Shown one piece after another: positions 17,653 through 27,365 of a stretch of DNA of 64,000 nucleotides; the stretch's first letter is position 1, and every line of letters begins with the position of its first letter. The notes under the pieces are model-generated. The model was given only the letters and a program-made list of their open reading frames with translations, did no database searches and had not been told where the DNA came from. The position numbers and the translations under genes are program-made. This DNA comes from Marinomonas algicola (lineage in GTDB: Bacteria; Pseudomonadota; Gammaproteobacteria; Pseudomonadales; Marinomonadaceae), in NCBI RefSeq assembly GCF_014805825.1, contig NZ_CP061941.1, positions 3,100,001-3,164,000 on the forward strand. Reading direction: 5' to 3'.

Positions 17653-19320
17653 TTATTCTTCCAATACCCATTGTTTAACAACTTGAGCAACTCGCTCTGG
17701 CTCTTCCGCTATTAGACCTCGAATAGCATTTAATTGCCTTTCTATTTTTTCTGGAGATCCTGGAACCATAACATCTTCAGCACTCACCAATGACACTTGA
17801 TCATCAGATATTTCGTCTGTTTCATCTGCGAAAATAGAGGCTTCAGTATCTTCAGCAACAGCAATTTTATTTTGCTCTCCAAGCGATTTAAGAATGGGCC
17901 TAACAACAATTAACAGCAGTAATAAAACAAAGAAACCAACCAAGACAGGCTGCAATAAATTCAGGAACCAAGTTTGCTGATAAAAAGGAATTTCTTCTGC
18001 TTGTTCAGGCGGCTCAGGTAACGCAAAAGGCGTGTTAACAACATTGATACTGTCTCCCCGACTGGGGTCAAAACCAACAGAGTCACGTACCAATAAAGTC
18101 AAACGTTGAAGCTCATTATCACTCCAGGGTGTTCTTACTACCCCTGACGTTTCTGGGTCAATTGACGCAATATCATCAACAACCACAGCGACAGAAAGGC
18201 GCCTAATCGTGCCTTGCTGACGAACCGTATAACTGATACTTCGATCTAACTCAAAGTTTCGAGTCGTTTCTTGTCTGGATTGCCCAGGAGTTTGCGAATT
18301 ATCACCACCTACGTTCGCTCCATTCACATCAGCCACTTCGGGAGCGTTAATAGCTCCTGGAGGTTGATTTGTTAAGGCTCCAGGAACACCTGAATTGGCT
18401 ACTCCAGCACGGTTTTCCTTCAATGTCTGCTCACTTCTAAGAGCCAACAAATCAGGGTTAAACTGTTCGTCCGTTTGCTCAACAGAAGTAAAGTCAACAT
18501 CCGCTGATACTTCAGCCTTAAAGCGACCAGCACCAACAACTGGGTTCAATATATTGTTTACGCGGCTTAGCAATACATCTTCAACTTTTCGAGTGTAGTC
18601 AAACTGCTTACCGGCTATAGAGAGTTCCGAGTCTTGATCTTTTTGACTTAACAAAGTGCCTCGTTGATCCACAACCGTCACGTCTTTGTGATTTAATTGA
18701 GAAATACTTGAAGACACTAGATTTACAATGGCATCAACCTGACTCGAATCTAATCGGCGTCCTGGATAAAGTTCTAAAAAAACAGAAGCTGACGGTTTGC
18801 GTGTGTCACGTACAAAGACGGACTCTTTTGGAATAGCCAGGTGAACTCTGGCTGATTTAATGCTTTGCAGGCTAGTGATTGTCCGACTTAGCTCTCCCTC
18901 GAGACCACGCCGGTAACGGGCATTTTCAACAAATTGAGAAGTACCAAGAGCTTGCTCTTGATCCATAATCTCCATACCTATGATATTGTCATTAACAATA
19001 CCAGAGCCCGCCAGTTTCAGCCTTGCTAGATGATAAGAATCCGATTCAACTAACAGTGCACCGGTGTTCTCATCCAATTTAAATGGAATATTATTAATGG
19101 TCAAAAGTTCAACAATTTGATCCGCATTATAATCCGTTATACTGCTTAAAACTGGTTTATATTCGGTGCCATTACTCCACAGCACGGCCGCCAGACCTAT
19201 TGCTATAGACGCAGCTAAGCCGACCATTAAAGCCAACTGCCTTATTACAGTTAGTTTATTAAAGCCAGTAAGCAATTCTACATAGAGCTTTTGATCTGAT
19301 TGAGCCGAAACATTATCCAT
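17653..19320 (-). CDS. fliF: Flagellar MS-ring protein FliF
   Basis: FliF builds the MS ring, the base on which the rotor is assembled. It has 555 aa, with TM1 about residues 27-46, a large periplasmic ring-building domain (about 50-450) and TM2 about 455-477. The cytoplasmic tail binds FliG and ends ERVAQVVKQWVLEE. The YscJ-like core (ALGTSQFVENARYRRGLEGE) is conserved. It starts 25 bases after fliE. Confidence 0.97.
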   Translation of the reverse strand: MDNVSAQSDQKLYVELLTGFNKLTVIRQLALMVGLAASIAIGLAAVLWSNGTEYKPVLSSITDYNADQIVELLTINNIPFKLDENTGALLVESDSYHLARLKLAGSGIVNDNIIGMEIMDQEQALGTSQFVENARYRRGLEGELSRTITSLQSIKSARVHLAIPKESVFVRDTRKPSASVFLELYPGRRLDSSQVDAIVNLVSSSISQLNHKDVTVVDQRGTLLSQKDQDSELSIAGKQFDYTRKVEDVLLSRVNNILNPVVGAGRFKAEVSADVDFTSVEQTDEQFNPDLLALRSEQTLKENRAGVANSGVPGALTNQPPGAINAPEVADVNGANVGGDNSQTPGQSRQETTRNFELDRSISYTVRQQGTIRRLSVAVVVDDIASIDPETSGVVRTPWSDNELQRLTLLVRDSVGFDPSRGDSINVVNTPFALPEPPEQAEEIPFYQQTWFLNLLQPVLVGFFVLLLLLIVVRPILKSLGEQNKIAVAEDTEASIFADETDEISDDQVSLVSAEDVMVPGSPEKIERQLNAIRGLIAEEPERVAQVVKQWVLEE

Positions 19321-19345
19321 TTAAGAGAGCCAATGATTATTAAAC

Positions 19346-19717
19346 TTAAATAGGCATGTTCATAATTTTTTCGTATGCATCAACAAGCTTATTTCTGACT
19401 TGAGTCATCGCTTCAAAAGAAACACTCGACTTTTGAAGACCGATCATTACTTGAGGTAGGTCTACACCTTCAACCCCTCGCTCATAAGACTGAGCCAAAT
19501 TTTTCGACTCAGCTTGTAGAGTATTTACATTATCGACTGCATTTTTCAGCATTGCCGAAAAGTCAGCCCGCTCAATACCATTTTCAACACCGGCGATGTC
19601 CCCTACTTTATTTATAGGGTTAGTAATTGACGCGGGTTGTTGAATTTGTGAGCGCATGTCTCTCATTTGAGACAAAACCTGATTTATGTCTGGCCTGTTT
19701 GTGACCATAGCACCCAT
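19346..19717 (-). CDS. fliE: Flagellar hook-basal body protein FliE
   Basis: FliE links the MS ring to the rod and is an early export substrate. The product has 123 aa. The conserved half is C-terminal (FSAMLKNAVDNVNTLQAES, then PQVMIGLQKSSVSFEAMTQVRNKLVDAYEKIM). An ATG three codons downstream, with AGGATGG in front, is an equally good start. It is the first structural gene after fleR. I could not find a convincing sigma-54 promoter in the 59-base gap upstream. Confidence 0.94.
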   Translation of the reverse strand: MGAMVTNRPDINQVLSQMRDMRSQIQQPASITNPINKVGDIAGVENGIERADFSAMLKNAVDNVNTLQAESKNLAQSYERGVEGVDLPQVMIGLQKSSVSFEAMTQVRNKLVDAYEKIMNMPI

Positions 19718-19776
19718 CCTAAAAAATTACCTATTAAAGCAGCTTAGCACAAAGATGATAGAAATATGATATAAAA

Positions 19777-21120
19777 TCAATCAACTTCTAAACCGCACTC
19801 TCTCATTTTTGCAATTTTATACCGTAATGTTCTTGGGCTAATACCCAGTTTCTCAGCCACCTCTTTTCTTTTTCCGTTACTGTCGATTAACGCTTGAGCA
19901 ATAATTCTGAATTCATGTTGTTGTACACCTTGCCCAAGAATTGACGCCGCATTATCGTCTATATCTTCGTTCTCAGACAAGTCATCCGCGCTAATAGCAT
20001 CAAAAACAATCTGTGGCGCTTCTATCTTATCATCCATTGATAAAATTAACGCTCGCTGAATGACATTTTCTAATTCCCTAACGTTACCTGGCCATGGGTG
20101 TGACTCGAGTTTACTTTGCGCTTCAAGAGTCATAACCGGCTGTGGTATACGCATTTTCAACGCGTATTTTTCTAACATCATTTTGGCAATAGGCAAAATA
20201 TCGGCTTTACGCTCTCTAATTGGTGGCCATTTCAGAGGAAAGACATTTAATCTGTAGTACAGATCTTCCCGGAAACCGCCTTCTTTAACGTATTCAGCAA
20301 GATCTCGGTTTGTGGTGGCCAAAATCCGAATATTCAAAGGAATAGGCTTTTTGCCTCCCAACCTTTCAACCTCATTTTCTTGAATAACGCGTAAAAGCTT
20401 AGCCTGCAAGCCGATATCCATTTCCGTAATTTCATCAAGTAAAATGGTTCCTCCATTTGCTTGTTCAAACTTTCCTGCTTGGGAAGTCACCGCACCAGTG
20501 TACGCGCCTTTTTCATAACCAAATAAAAGCGCTTCGAGCATATTTTCAGGGATAGCGGCACAATTTAAGGCGACAAAAGGCTCATCAGCTCGAGTAGAGT
20601 TTTGATGTATAAAACTGGCTAAAACCTCCTTCCCTGTCCCACTTTCACCACTGATTAAAACGGTTGAATCCGTTTTAGCAACGCGCTTAGCAAGGTTAAG
20701 TAAACTAATACTGGCTTTATCAATCGCTATTGGTTGATTGTTTTTTCCACTCGATTTTCTTTTCGTATGCTTCATTACGACAGACACAAGCTCATTGGCT
20801 TGAAAAGGCTTTAACAAATAGTCTACAGCACCGTCTCTCATGGCCTCTACCGCTTTGGATATGTCGCCATAAGCCGTCATAAGCATAATAGGCATATCAG
20901 GGTAATGATCCACTACGTGTTTAAGTAAATGATAGCCATCAACACCTGGTAAATTAATGTCTGATATCACCATATCAAACGGTCTATGCTTGAGCATAAC
21001 GATAGCATCTTCAGCATTGTAAGCCACTTTGCACTCATAATTCTCTAGCATTAACGTATCTTCTAAGGCTTCCGCTAACGCTTTATCGTCTTCAACTATT
21101 AATAATTGCACTTCTGACAT
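19777..21120 (-). CDS. fleR: Sigma-54-dependent flagellar response regulator FleR/FlrC
   Basis: An NtrC-family activator for mid-class flagellar genes in polar flagellates. It has 447 aa: a receiver at 1-120 with the acid triad Glu10-Asp11-Asp12, phospho-acceptor Asp54 and Lys104; an AAA+ domain with Walker A GESGTGKE (158-165), the sigma-54 loop as GAYTGA (205-210) and Walker B GGTILLDEI (223-231); and a Fis-type helix-turn-helix at about 410-445. It starts one base after fleS. Its likely local target is the sigma-54 promoter of fliK (inference). Confidence 0.93.
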   Translation of the reverse strand: MSEVQLLIVEDDKALAEALEDTLMLENYECKVAYNAEDAIVMLKHRPFDMVISDINLPGVDGYHLLKHVVDHYPDMPIMLMTAYGDISKAVEAMRDGAVDYLLKPFQANELVSVVMKHTKRKSSGKNNQPIAIDKASISLLNLAKRVAKTDSTVLISGESGTGKEVLASFIHQNSTRADEPFVALNCAAIPENMLEALLFGYEKGAYTGAVTSQAGKFEQANGGTILLDEITEMDIGLQAKLLRVIQENEVERLGGKKPIPLNIRILATTNRDLAEYVKEGGFREDLYYRLNVFPLKWPPIRERKADILPIAKMMLEKYALKMRIPQPVMTLEAQSKLESHPWPGNVRELENVIQRALILSMDDKIEAPQIVFDAISADDLSENEDIDDNAASILGQGVQQHEFRIIAQALIDSNGKRKEVAEKLGISPRTLRYKIAKMRECGLEVD

Positions 21121-21121
21121 T

Positions 21122-22276
21122 TTATACCCTTATTAATGGCAGACGAACCAATGCGGTTGTCCCTTGCCCTAACTCACTAAAGAGTTCAAATTGACCATGA
21201 TGGGCCCTTGATATGGCTTTCACCACCATAATCCCTAACCCCGTTCCATTTTGTTTAGTCGTAATGAACCCCTGATGTATTTTTTGTAACAAATCAGGAG
21301 ACATGCCTACCCCGGAGTCAATACAATAAATACTCAAAAACGCGTCTTTAATCTCTATTTTTACTTTAACAACGCCACCTTCATCTTGTGCATCAATACC
21401 ATTATTAATTAAATTCAATAATGCGCCTATCAAGGTATCTTTATTACATTGTAAAAGATATTCCGGTAATAGTTTAGGCAGATCAAACTCTAATTGGGCA
21501 TTCTTTTGCTGGCAAACCTCAATGGCAGCCGCATTAAACTCTTTTAAAAACACGAGCACATTAAGCTTTGAGTCTAAACGAACGTCGCTTTTAGAAAAGA
21601 CCAACATATCTCTGATTTGCCTTTCCATATGCTGCAATCGTCCCATTAGCTTAACCGAGAACTTCAACCTATTTTCTAGACTTATATTCTCTTTCTGTAA
21701 ATGTCCTGCATATAACGTCGCTGTCGAAAGAGGTGTCCTTATCTGGTGAGCTAAAGCGGCAACCATGGTTCCCATGTTTGACAACCTTTCATGATGAGCC
21801 AGTTGCTTTTGCAGTTTATGCGTTTCTGTGAGATCAACAAATACGACCAGTTGACCTGGAACATCACCAAGAGATGATGTTTCAACACGAACACGCCTCC
21901 CACTAACCATAGAAACTTCATAACCATCATCCTGTTTAGGGGAAAAACTTTCAGAGACGACTTTTGACCAGGACTCCCCAACTAGTGGAGAGGAAAAGAG
22001 TTGCGATGCGGCACTATTAGCCATCACAATCATGCCATCAGAACTCAGCAACAGAACGCCTACAGGCATAGATTCAAACAGCTGTTGGAATTGGCGCAGT
22101 AATAATTGATTCTTTTTCTCTTCTTTGGCCTTCTCCTGCTCTGCAAACGCCAATCGTTCAGATAGAACCTCAGCTTGCTTCTGCAAATCATTATAGGAAT
22201 TGGCCAAGACTTCTGATGACAACAAAAACTCATCAAAAGCCGCTTTTAAAACGGCTATTTCTTCATCTTTTGTCAC
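21122..22276 (-). CDS. fleS: Flagellar sensor histidine kinase FleS/FlrB
   Basis: A soluble histidine kinase paired with FleR. The 384-aa product has an N-terminal coiled coil (about 25-65), a PAS domain (about 65-150), the dimerisation/phospho-acceptor helix with His177 (ALAHQIRTPLS), and a complete ATPase domain with N-box LLNLINNGIDA, G1 DSGVGM and GTGLGIMV. No membrane segment is seen, so it senses an internal cue, as known for FlrB/FleS. The GTG start shares its G with the TAG stop of the preceding gene. Confidence 0.92.
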   Translation of the reverse strand: MTKDEEIAVLKAAFDEFLLSSEVLANSYNDLQKQAEVLSERLAFAEQEKAKEEKKNQLLLRQFQQLFESMPVGVLLLSSDGMIVMANSAASQLFSSPLVGESWSKVVSESFSPKQDDGYEVSMVSGRRVRVETSSLGDVPGQLVVFVDLTETHKLQKQLAHHERLSNMGTMVAALAHQIRTPLSTATLYAGHLQKENISLENRLKFSVKLMGRLQHMERQIRDMLVFSKSDVRLDSKLNVLVFLKEFNAAAIEVCQQKNAQLEFDLPKLLPEYLLQCNKDTLIGALLNLINNGIDAQDEGGVVKVKIEIKDAFLSIYCIDSGVGMSPDLLQKIHQGFITTKQNGTGLGIMVVKAISRAHHGQFELFSELGQGTTALVRLPLIRV

Positions 22277-22746
22277 TAAAACTCCGATTTATCAATATTG
22301 TAACGTCGCATTTTTTCAATCAAAGTTGTACGTTGTATCTGCAGGTTTTGGGCCGCTTTAGAAACGACTCCGTTTGCGACTAAAAGAGCCTGTCGAATAA
22401 GAAGTGATTCAAGCCGCTTAACATGCAAGTTTAAATCAACCGCATTTATCGCAGGTAATTTAGATAATCGTGATATTTTTTGCAGAATGGGCTTCAGCTC
22501 TTCATATTGCCAAGGAAGAGGTAAATACCAAGACGTAGGCGCTGACAAATTAACCTCATCAGAAGACCGCAAGCAAATAACGGGAATTAAGGAGTTGATA
22601 TAAAAATCATTTAACGATCCTATGATTACAAAATTAGGATCATCGGCAATGTTATCACCGGCAATAATACCCACTCCAATAAAATTTAATAATAAAGTGA
22701 CATCACGCTCTTCAGACGCTGTTAAGCCATAAATTAGTGCTTTCAT
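22276..22746 (-). CDS. Short FleQ-like regulator lacking the AAA+ domain
   Basis: A 156-aa protein with the two ends of FleQ/FlrA. Residues 1-100 are a degenerate receiver-like domain of FleQ N-terminal type (LPLPWQYEELKPILQKI near its end). Residues about 112-150 are a Fis-type DNA-binding helix-turn-helix whose RTTLIEKMRRYNI closely matches the FleQ C-terminus. The roughly 240-residue AAA+ sigma-54 domain found between them in FleQ is missing altogether: no Walker A and no GAFTGA. The frame is continuous, with no debris of the lost domain. It heads the fleS-fleR set and may bind FleQ-type sites without activating sigma-54 (inference). Confidence 0.8.
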   Translation of the reverse strand: MKALIYGLTASEERDVTLLLNFIGVGIIAGDNIADDPNFVIIGSLNDFYINSLIPVICLRSSDEVNLSAPTSWYLPLPWQYEELKPILQKISRLSKLPAINAVDLNLHVKRLESLLIRQALLVANGVVSKAAQNLQIQRTTLIEKMRRYNIDKSEF

Positions 22747-22806
22747 CTACGCTCCTGTTCATTAATAAACAATATAAACGCATGACCTTAGAATTGAGAC
22801 ATGAAA

Positions 22807-23499
22807 CTACGACAAAACAGCGTCCAAAATTAAATCAAACCTAGCATCAGATGACTCATAAGTTTGATAATAGTCCAATTCACCTAAAAACGGTGCATCA
22901 ACTAGTGCCTTTAATGTTTGCAGATTTTCTTTATAACAAGACATGGCACCCTGAGCGCTGTTAGCAATCCATCCAGAGAGAGCTAAGCCATCATTTTTTA
23001 TAGACTCAATTGTTAACAATGTATGATTAATGCAGCCTAATTTCATATTTACAACTAGGATCACAGGCAAACCTAACGATTTCGCTAAATCAGACATCAA
23101 CTCCCTATCATTTAATGGCACTTTCCAGCCTCCAGCGCCCTCGATTAAAGCGAAGTCATGGGGGGTCAATAAAGATCCCTTTATAAAACCATCCAGACGA
23201 CTCACTGTAATTAGCTTACTCTCTCTTTGAGCCGCAATATGAGGTGCAATTGCCGGCTCAAAGACAATGGGATTTACTTGAGAGTAGTGCATATTCACTG
23301 AAGACGCTTTTTGAATCATTAAAGCATCATCATTTACGAGTTCATCATCGACTTGGGCTGCGCCCGCGGCAATTGGCTTTAATCCAAAACTTTTAATATC
23401 CCTTCGCGCCGCCGCCTTTAAAAGACCAACCGTAACATAGGTTTTACCCGCATCCGTATCTGTACCCGTTACAAAAAAACGTTTTTTACTATTTTTCAT
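22807..23499 (-). CDS. bioD: Dethiobiotin synthetase
   Basis: BioD makes dethiobiotin from DAPA, CO2 and ATP, the penultimate step of biotin synthesis. The 230-aa protein has the P-loop GTDTDAGKT near residue 12, the conserved IEGAGGWKVPL segment and VVNMKLGCINHTLLT. It is the last gene of bioBFHCD, 2 bases after bioC. Only 60 bases separate it from the flagellar regulator gene, with no terminator visible. Confidence 0.95.
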   Translation of the reverse strand: MKNSKKRFFVTGTDTDAGKTYVTVGLLKAAARRDIKSFGLKPIAAGAAQVDDELVNDDALMIQKASSVNMHYSQVNPIVFEPAIAPHIAAQRESKLITVSRLDGFIKGSLLTPHDFALIEGAGGWKVPLNDRELMSDLAKSLGLPVILVVNMKLGCINHTLLTIESIKNDGLALSGWIANSAQGAMSCYKENLQTLKALVDAPFLGELDYYQTYESSDARFDLILDAVLS

Positions 23500-23501
23500 T
23501 T

Positions 23502-24284
23502 TTAAACCTTTCTTGCGACAACATAAGCCACGCTATAACTCAAAGGAATCCCAATACCATCATGTAAAGCATGATATGAACCAACAAACTCCCGCCAAAT
23601 AGAAGGGGTTACATAAGATTTATGGGCAGAATCGGTAATGACACTTGCGCCCACTTTTTTGACGGAATAAACCGCACTCTGCACTGAGTCAAAATGCATT
23701 GTAATAACGGTGCATTTTTGATCTTCAATCACAAAGCCAGACGGCACCAAGTTGGCAAGTATTTCTTCAAAGTGGGGATATTGATTACTATGAAGTCTGC
23801 CATCAACCTTTTCCCAAGAATCGGCTATTTCCTGCATTGAACCATCACATAAAGTGGAAAAGCACCAATACCCCCCTTTTTCTAAGGCGCGATTGATTTC
23901 TTTAAACAAAGAGAAATGAGACGTGGTCCATTGAATCGCTAGACTGGAGAAAAACAAATCAACAGAGTCGGAAGGAAAAGGAAGATGCTCTGCATCAGCA
24001 CAGATAAAAGTCGCATTAGGCGTTTTTTCGCGTGCTACATTGAGCATTTCAACAGACAAATCAAGCGCCATTAATTCATCTGACATCGTTATTAGAGCCG
24101 GCAACGCATTACCCGTACCACACCCTAAATCAGCGGTTCGCCTAAAACTACTTTTAGGCAACATTGAAATCAAGGAAGCTAATACCTGATGCTGAAAACC
24201 CGCATGCTGATCATAAGTAACAGCCGCTCGACCAAAACTCTTCGCTAGCTGCTGCTTATAGAGAGTAGAAGGGTTAGACGCCAT
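23502..24284 (-). CDS. bioC: Malonyl-ACP O-methyltransferase
   Basis: BioC methylates malonyl-ACP so that fatty-acid enzymes can build the pimeloyl chain. The 260-aa protein is a class I SAM methyltransferase with motif I DLGCGTGNALP, an acidic SAM contact in MALDLSVEML, and the FSSLAIQWT motif characteristic of BioC. The ATG at 24284 is chosen over an upstream TTG; it overlaps bioH by 11 bases. Confidence 0.93.
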   Translation of the reverse strand: MASNPSTLYKQQLAKSFGRAAVTYDQHAGFQHQVLASLISMLPKSSFRRTADLGCGTGNALPALITMSDELMALDLSVEMLNVAREKTPNATFICADAEHLPFPSDSVDLFFSSLAIQWTTSHFSLFKEINRALEKGGYWCFSTLCDGSMQEIADSWEKVDGRLHSNQYPHFEEILANLVPSGFVIEDQKCTVITMHFDSVQSAVYSVKKVGASVITDSAHKSYVTPSIWREFVGSYHALHDGIGIPLSYSVAYVVARKV

Positions 24285-25071
24285 AAATAAACTGTTCAAT
24301 TAAGTCTTTGCTCTTTTCTACTTTTTCTAAAAAAGGTTGATGAGAACACCCATCAATTACTTCAACACGCTGCTTTCCACTTATCTGATCTAACTCAGAC
24401 AAAACGTCATAGGGCACCAACGCATCTTGTTTTCCATAGATATGTAAATTTGGGCAATCGAGTAAGGCAAACTCTCTACGAACGTCCAAATTTTTGAGTA
24501 ACCGTAAACCTCCATCCAACGCCAAACCATTGAACGCCTCAGGATTTACATATTCTATTAGCTGCTTCTGCAACACTCGAGAGTCATTAGCCCCTTTAGA
24601 TTGCAAAGCAATAAACCGCCTCAGAGCCGTATCAGGAGATTCATGCACCAGTTTTGCAAAATTGTTAAACGATGATTCATCCATTCCTGTAGGCCACTCA
24701 TCTTGCCTCACAAAACAAGGGGAAGAAGAAAACGTAATCAAACCTTTAACACGACTTGAACGTCTTGCCGCAACGTAAGTGGCAATCATTCCACCTAAAG
24801 ACCATCCGATCCACCAACTTGAATCAGGAGCAATTTCCAAAAATTGCTCAGTCAATACATCGATATCGTAATTCATGCCTAAACGAGTCAACTGCAAACT
24901 GTCGCTATTCGACGTAATACCCGGTAAATCCACCAACACTATATAAAATTTTTCACTTAAGGCCTCAGCAAATGGCAACATGCTCTCCTTTGGCATGCCC
25001 CAACCTGGAATCATAAAAATAGCCTGATTGCTACGCTCGCCAAGACAACTGTACTCTAATTGAAATCGCAT
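24274..25071 (-). CDS. bioH: Pimeloyl-ACP methyl ester carboxylesterase
   Basis: BioH removes the methyl group from pimeloyl-ACP methyl ester and ends chain elongation. It is an alpha/beta hydrolase of about 265 aa with the nucleophile elbow GWSLGG, Asp in YGKQDALVP and His in DGCSHQPF forming the expected triad. The ATG at 25071, with AGGGTGA 6 bases upstream, is preferred to the GTG three codons earlier. In E. coli bioH lies apart; here it is inside the bio operon. Confidence 0.92.
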   Translation of the reverse strand: MRFQLEYSCLGERSNQAIFMIPGWGMPKESMLPFAEALSEKFYIVLVDLPGITSNSDSLQLTRLGMNYDIDVLTEQFLEIAPDSSWWIGWSLGGMIATYVAARRSSRVKGLITFSSSPCFVRQDEWPTGMDESSFNNFAKLVHESPDTALRRFIALQSKGANDSRVLQKQLIEYVNPEAFNGLALDGGLRLLKNLDVRREFALLDCPNLHIYGKQDALVPYDVLSELDQISGKQRVEVIDGCSHQPFLEKVEKSKDLIEQFIYGV

Positions 25072-25099
25072 TGCTTTCACCCTAATAGACTATGTTTAT

Positions 25100-26272
25100 T
25101 TACTGATTTGGCAAAGAACGCTCTAGTGCATAGACTAACATATCAATATCTTGCAAACTATGTGAGGCAGATAAGGTAATACGCAAGCGCGCTAGGCCGA
25201 TAGGCACTGTCGGAGGCCGAATTGCCGTACACCAAACGCCCCTGGACTTCAATTGCTCACTCATTGTTAATGCAACCGAACTTTCGCCGACTAAAATTGG
25301 CTGTATAGCCGTAGATGATGGCATTAATTCTAAGGAATAGGCTTGCATTTTTTGCCGGAAGTAACGAATATTTTCCGCCAATTTACCACGTAATTCACCC
25401 CCTTCCGATGACTGAAGTAAACGAATACTTGCCGAAGTCACTTGAGCCACAGCAGGAGACATCGCGGTCGTATAAATATATGGGCGAGCAAATTGAGTAA
25501 GGTATTCGCCAATATCACTAGTGGTTGCTATAAATGCACCCGCCGTTCCAATCGCCTTACCAAAAGTTCCCATTAAGATAGGAACCTCTATTGACGATAA
25601 ACTAGAAACACCTAAACACCCTCTGCCTGAGTCTCCCATACACCCAATACCATGAGCATCATCAACCATTAATAACGCCTTGTATTGATCTGCTAGGGCC
25701 GCCAATTCACGTAACGGTGCCATATCACCGTCCATACTAAATACACCATCCGTTACCAGCAGCGACCCCACAGAGGCGTTTTTTAATAGCCGTTCACAGC
25801 CAGCAACATCATTATGAACATAACGACGTAAACGACTCTCTGATAGTTTTGCTCCATCAACAAGAGAAGCGTGATTCAACTTATCACCGATTACCTCTCT
25901 CGTTTTATGGCCTAATGCGGTAACAGCACCCAAATTAGCCATATAACCGGCACTGAATAACATGACCTTTTCATAGCCTAGCCATTGAGCAATATCTTCT
26001 TCAAGCTTTTGATGAGCAAAAGAATGACCAACAACAAGATGCGATGCACCACTACCAACGCCATAGTCATCAACGGCGCATTTGAGGGATTTCTTTAGTA
26101 CGGGGTGATTTGCTAATCCTAGGTAATCATTTGAGCAAAAAGCAACATAAGGCTTACCGTCAATCACGGTATGAGGTGTTTGCGGTCCGTCGAGAACGAC
26201 TGATTTTCGAATTAGATTCGCTTGCTGTCGATCAACAAGCGACTCATTCATCCAATCAGGTAAATCAAACAT
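25100..26272 (-). CDS. bioF: 8-amino-7-oxononanoate synthase
   Basis: BioF condenses pimeloyl-ACP with alanine. The frame is open to 26350, but the ATG at 26272 (MFDLPDWMNESL) overlaps the bioB stop by 8 bases and gives 390 aa, the family length. PLP-binding features are present: YMANLGAVTAL, DDAHGIGCMG and the Schiff-base lysine in GTFGKAIGTAG. The product feeds BioA, encoded on the other strand. Confidence 0.95.
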   Translation of the reverse strand: MFDLPDWMNESLVDRQQANLIRKSVVLDGPQTPHTVIDGKPYVAFCSNDYLGLANHPVLKKSLKCAVDDYGVGSGASHLVVGHSFAHQKLEEDIAQWLGYEKVMLFSAGYMANLGAVTALGHKTREVIGDKLNHASLVDGAKLSESRLRRYVHNDVAGCERLLKNASVGSLLVTDGVFSMDGDMAPLRELAALADQYKALLMVDDAHGIGCMGDSGRGCLGVSSLSSIEVPILMGTFGKAIGTAGAFIATTSDIGEYLTQFARPYIYTTAMSPAVAQVTSASIRLLQSSEGGELRGKLAENIRYFRQKMQAYSLELMPSSTAIQPILVGESSVALTMSEQLKSRGVWCTAIRPPTVPIGLARLRITLSASHSLQDIDMLVYALERSLPNQ

Positions 26273-27326
26273 GAACACTTGCGTCGTAAAAAAGCCTATC
26301 TTCTTGCTGTTTTTTAACTTGAACCAACAAAGCTTCTTTTTCGGCTTCATCAGAAAGCGCTTCTGTTTTTTCCGTATTAATACCTAACTTATCAAATAGC
26401 TGCATATCTTTATGCGCTTCTGGGTTTGGTGTGGTAAGCAATTTCTCTCCATAAAAAATAGAGTTTGCACCAGCCATAAAACACAAAGCCTGCATCTGCT
26501 CATTCATACCTTCACGCCCAGCGGATAAACGGACATGGGACATTGGCATCATAATGCGAGCAACAGCGATGGTTCGAATAAACTCAAAAGGCTCTAAATC
26601 ATCTACATTTGCCATTGGTGTGCCTTCAACTTTAACCAACATATTGATTGGCACACTTTCTGGATGAGGTGTCATTTGTGAGAGTTGACGCAACAATCCA
26701 ATTCGATCTCTTTGCTCTTCACCCATTCCCATAATACCACCACAACAAAGCTTAATACCTGAATCACGAACGCGTGACAAAGTATCCAACCTTTCTTGGT
26801 AAGAGCGTGTTGTTATAATGCTGTCATAAAACTCAGGAGAGGTATCCAAGTTATGATTGTAATAGTCTAATCCTACTTCAGATAACATCTGCGCTTGCTT
26901 GTCATTCAAAGTCCCCAAAGTAACACATGACTCAAGACCTAACGCCTTAACGCCTTTGATCATTTCTAGCACATAAGGAAAGTCTTTTTCTGAGGGGTGC
27001 TTCCAAGCCGCTCCCATACAAAAGCGTGTCGCTCCTTTTTCTTTGGCTCGATTGGCTTCTGAAAGCACCTTTTCCACTTCAGCTAATTTTTCTTTTTCCA
27101 ATTCTGTGTTGTAATGTCCACTTTGAGGACAATACTTACAATCTTCTGGACAAGCGCCTGTTTTGATTGACATTAAAGTACTGACTTGAACCTCATTTGG
27201 CGTAAAGTTTGCTCGATGAATTGTCTGCGCTTGAAATAACAAATCCATAAAAGGAAGATTAAACAAAGCGTGAACTTCAGCTTCAGTCCAATCGTGTTTT
27301 AGCTCAAAAGACGAGTTTGCAGACAT
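26265..27326 (-). CDS. bioB: Biotin synthase
   Basis: BioB is the radical-SAM enzyme that inserts sulfur into dethiobiotin. The 353-aa protein has the SAM cluster motif C59-x3-C63-x2-C66 (CPEDCKYC) and the second-cluster region with conserved Cys and Arg residues (ESCVTLGTL, LSAGREGM). The ATG has TTGAGG upstream. It is the first gene of bioBFHCD and lies downstream of a BirA-type operator at 27387-27418. Confidence 0.97.
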   Translation of the reverse strand: MSANSSFELKHDWTEAEVHALFNLPFMDLLFQAQTIHRANFTPNEVQVSTLMSIKTGACPEDCKYCPQSGHYNTELEKEKLAEVEKVLSEANRAKEKGATRFCMGAAWKHPSEKDFPYVLEMIKGVKALGLESCVTLGTLNDKQAQMLSEVGLDYYNHNLDTSPEFYDSIITTRSYQERLDTLSRVRDSGIKLCCGGIMGMGEEQRDRIGLLRQLSQMTPHPESVPINMLVKVEGTPMANVDDLEPFEFIRTIAVARIMMPMSHVRLSAGREGMNEQMQALCFMAGANSIFYGEKLLTTPNPEAHKDMQLFDKLGINTEKTEALSDEAEKEALLVQVKKQQEDRLFYDASVHV

Positions 27327-27365
27327 ATTTACCTCAAAAATTTTATTGTATAACTAAGGAAGGCA

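Noticed and set aside
19718..19776. Possible sigma-54 promoter before fliE
   Set aside because: TTTGTGCTAAGCTGCTTT has a TGC in place for -12 but no GG at the required distance for -24.
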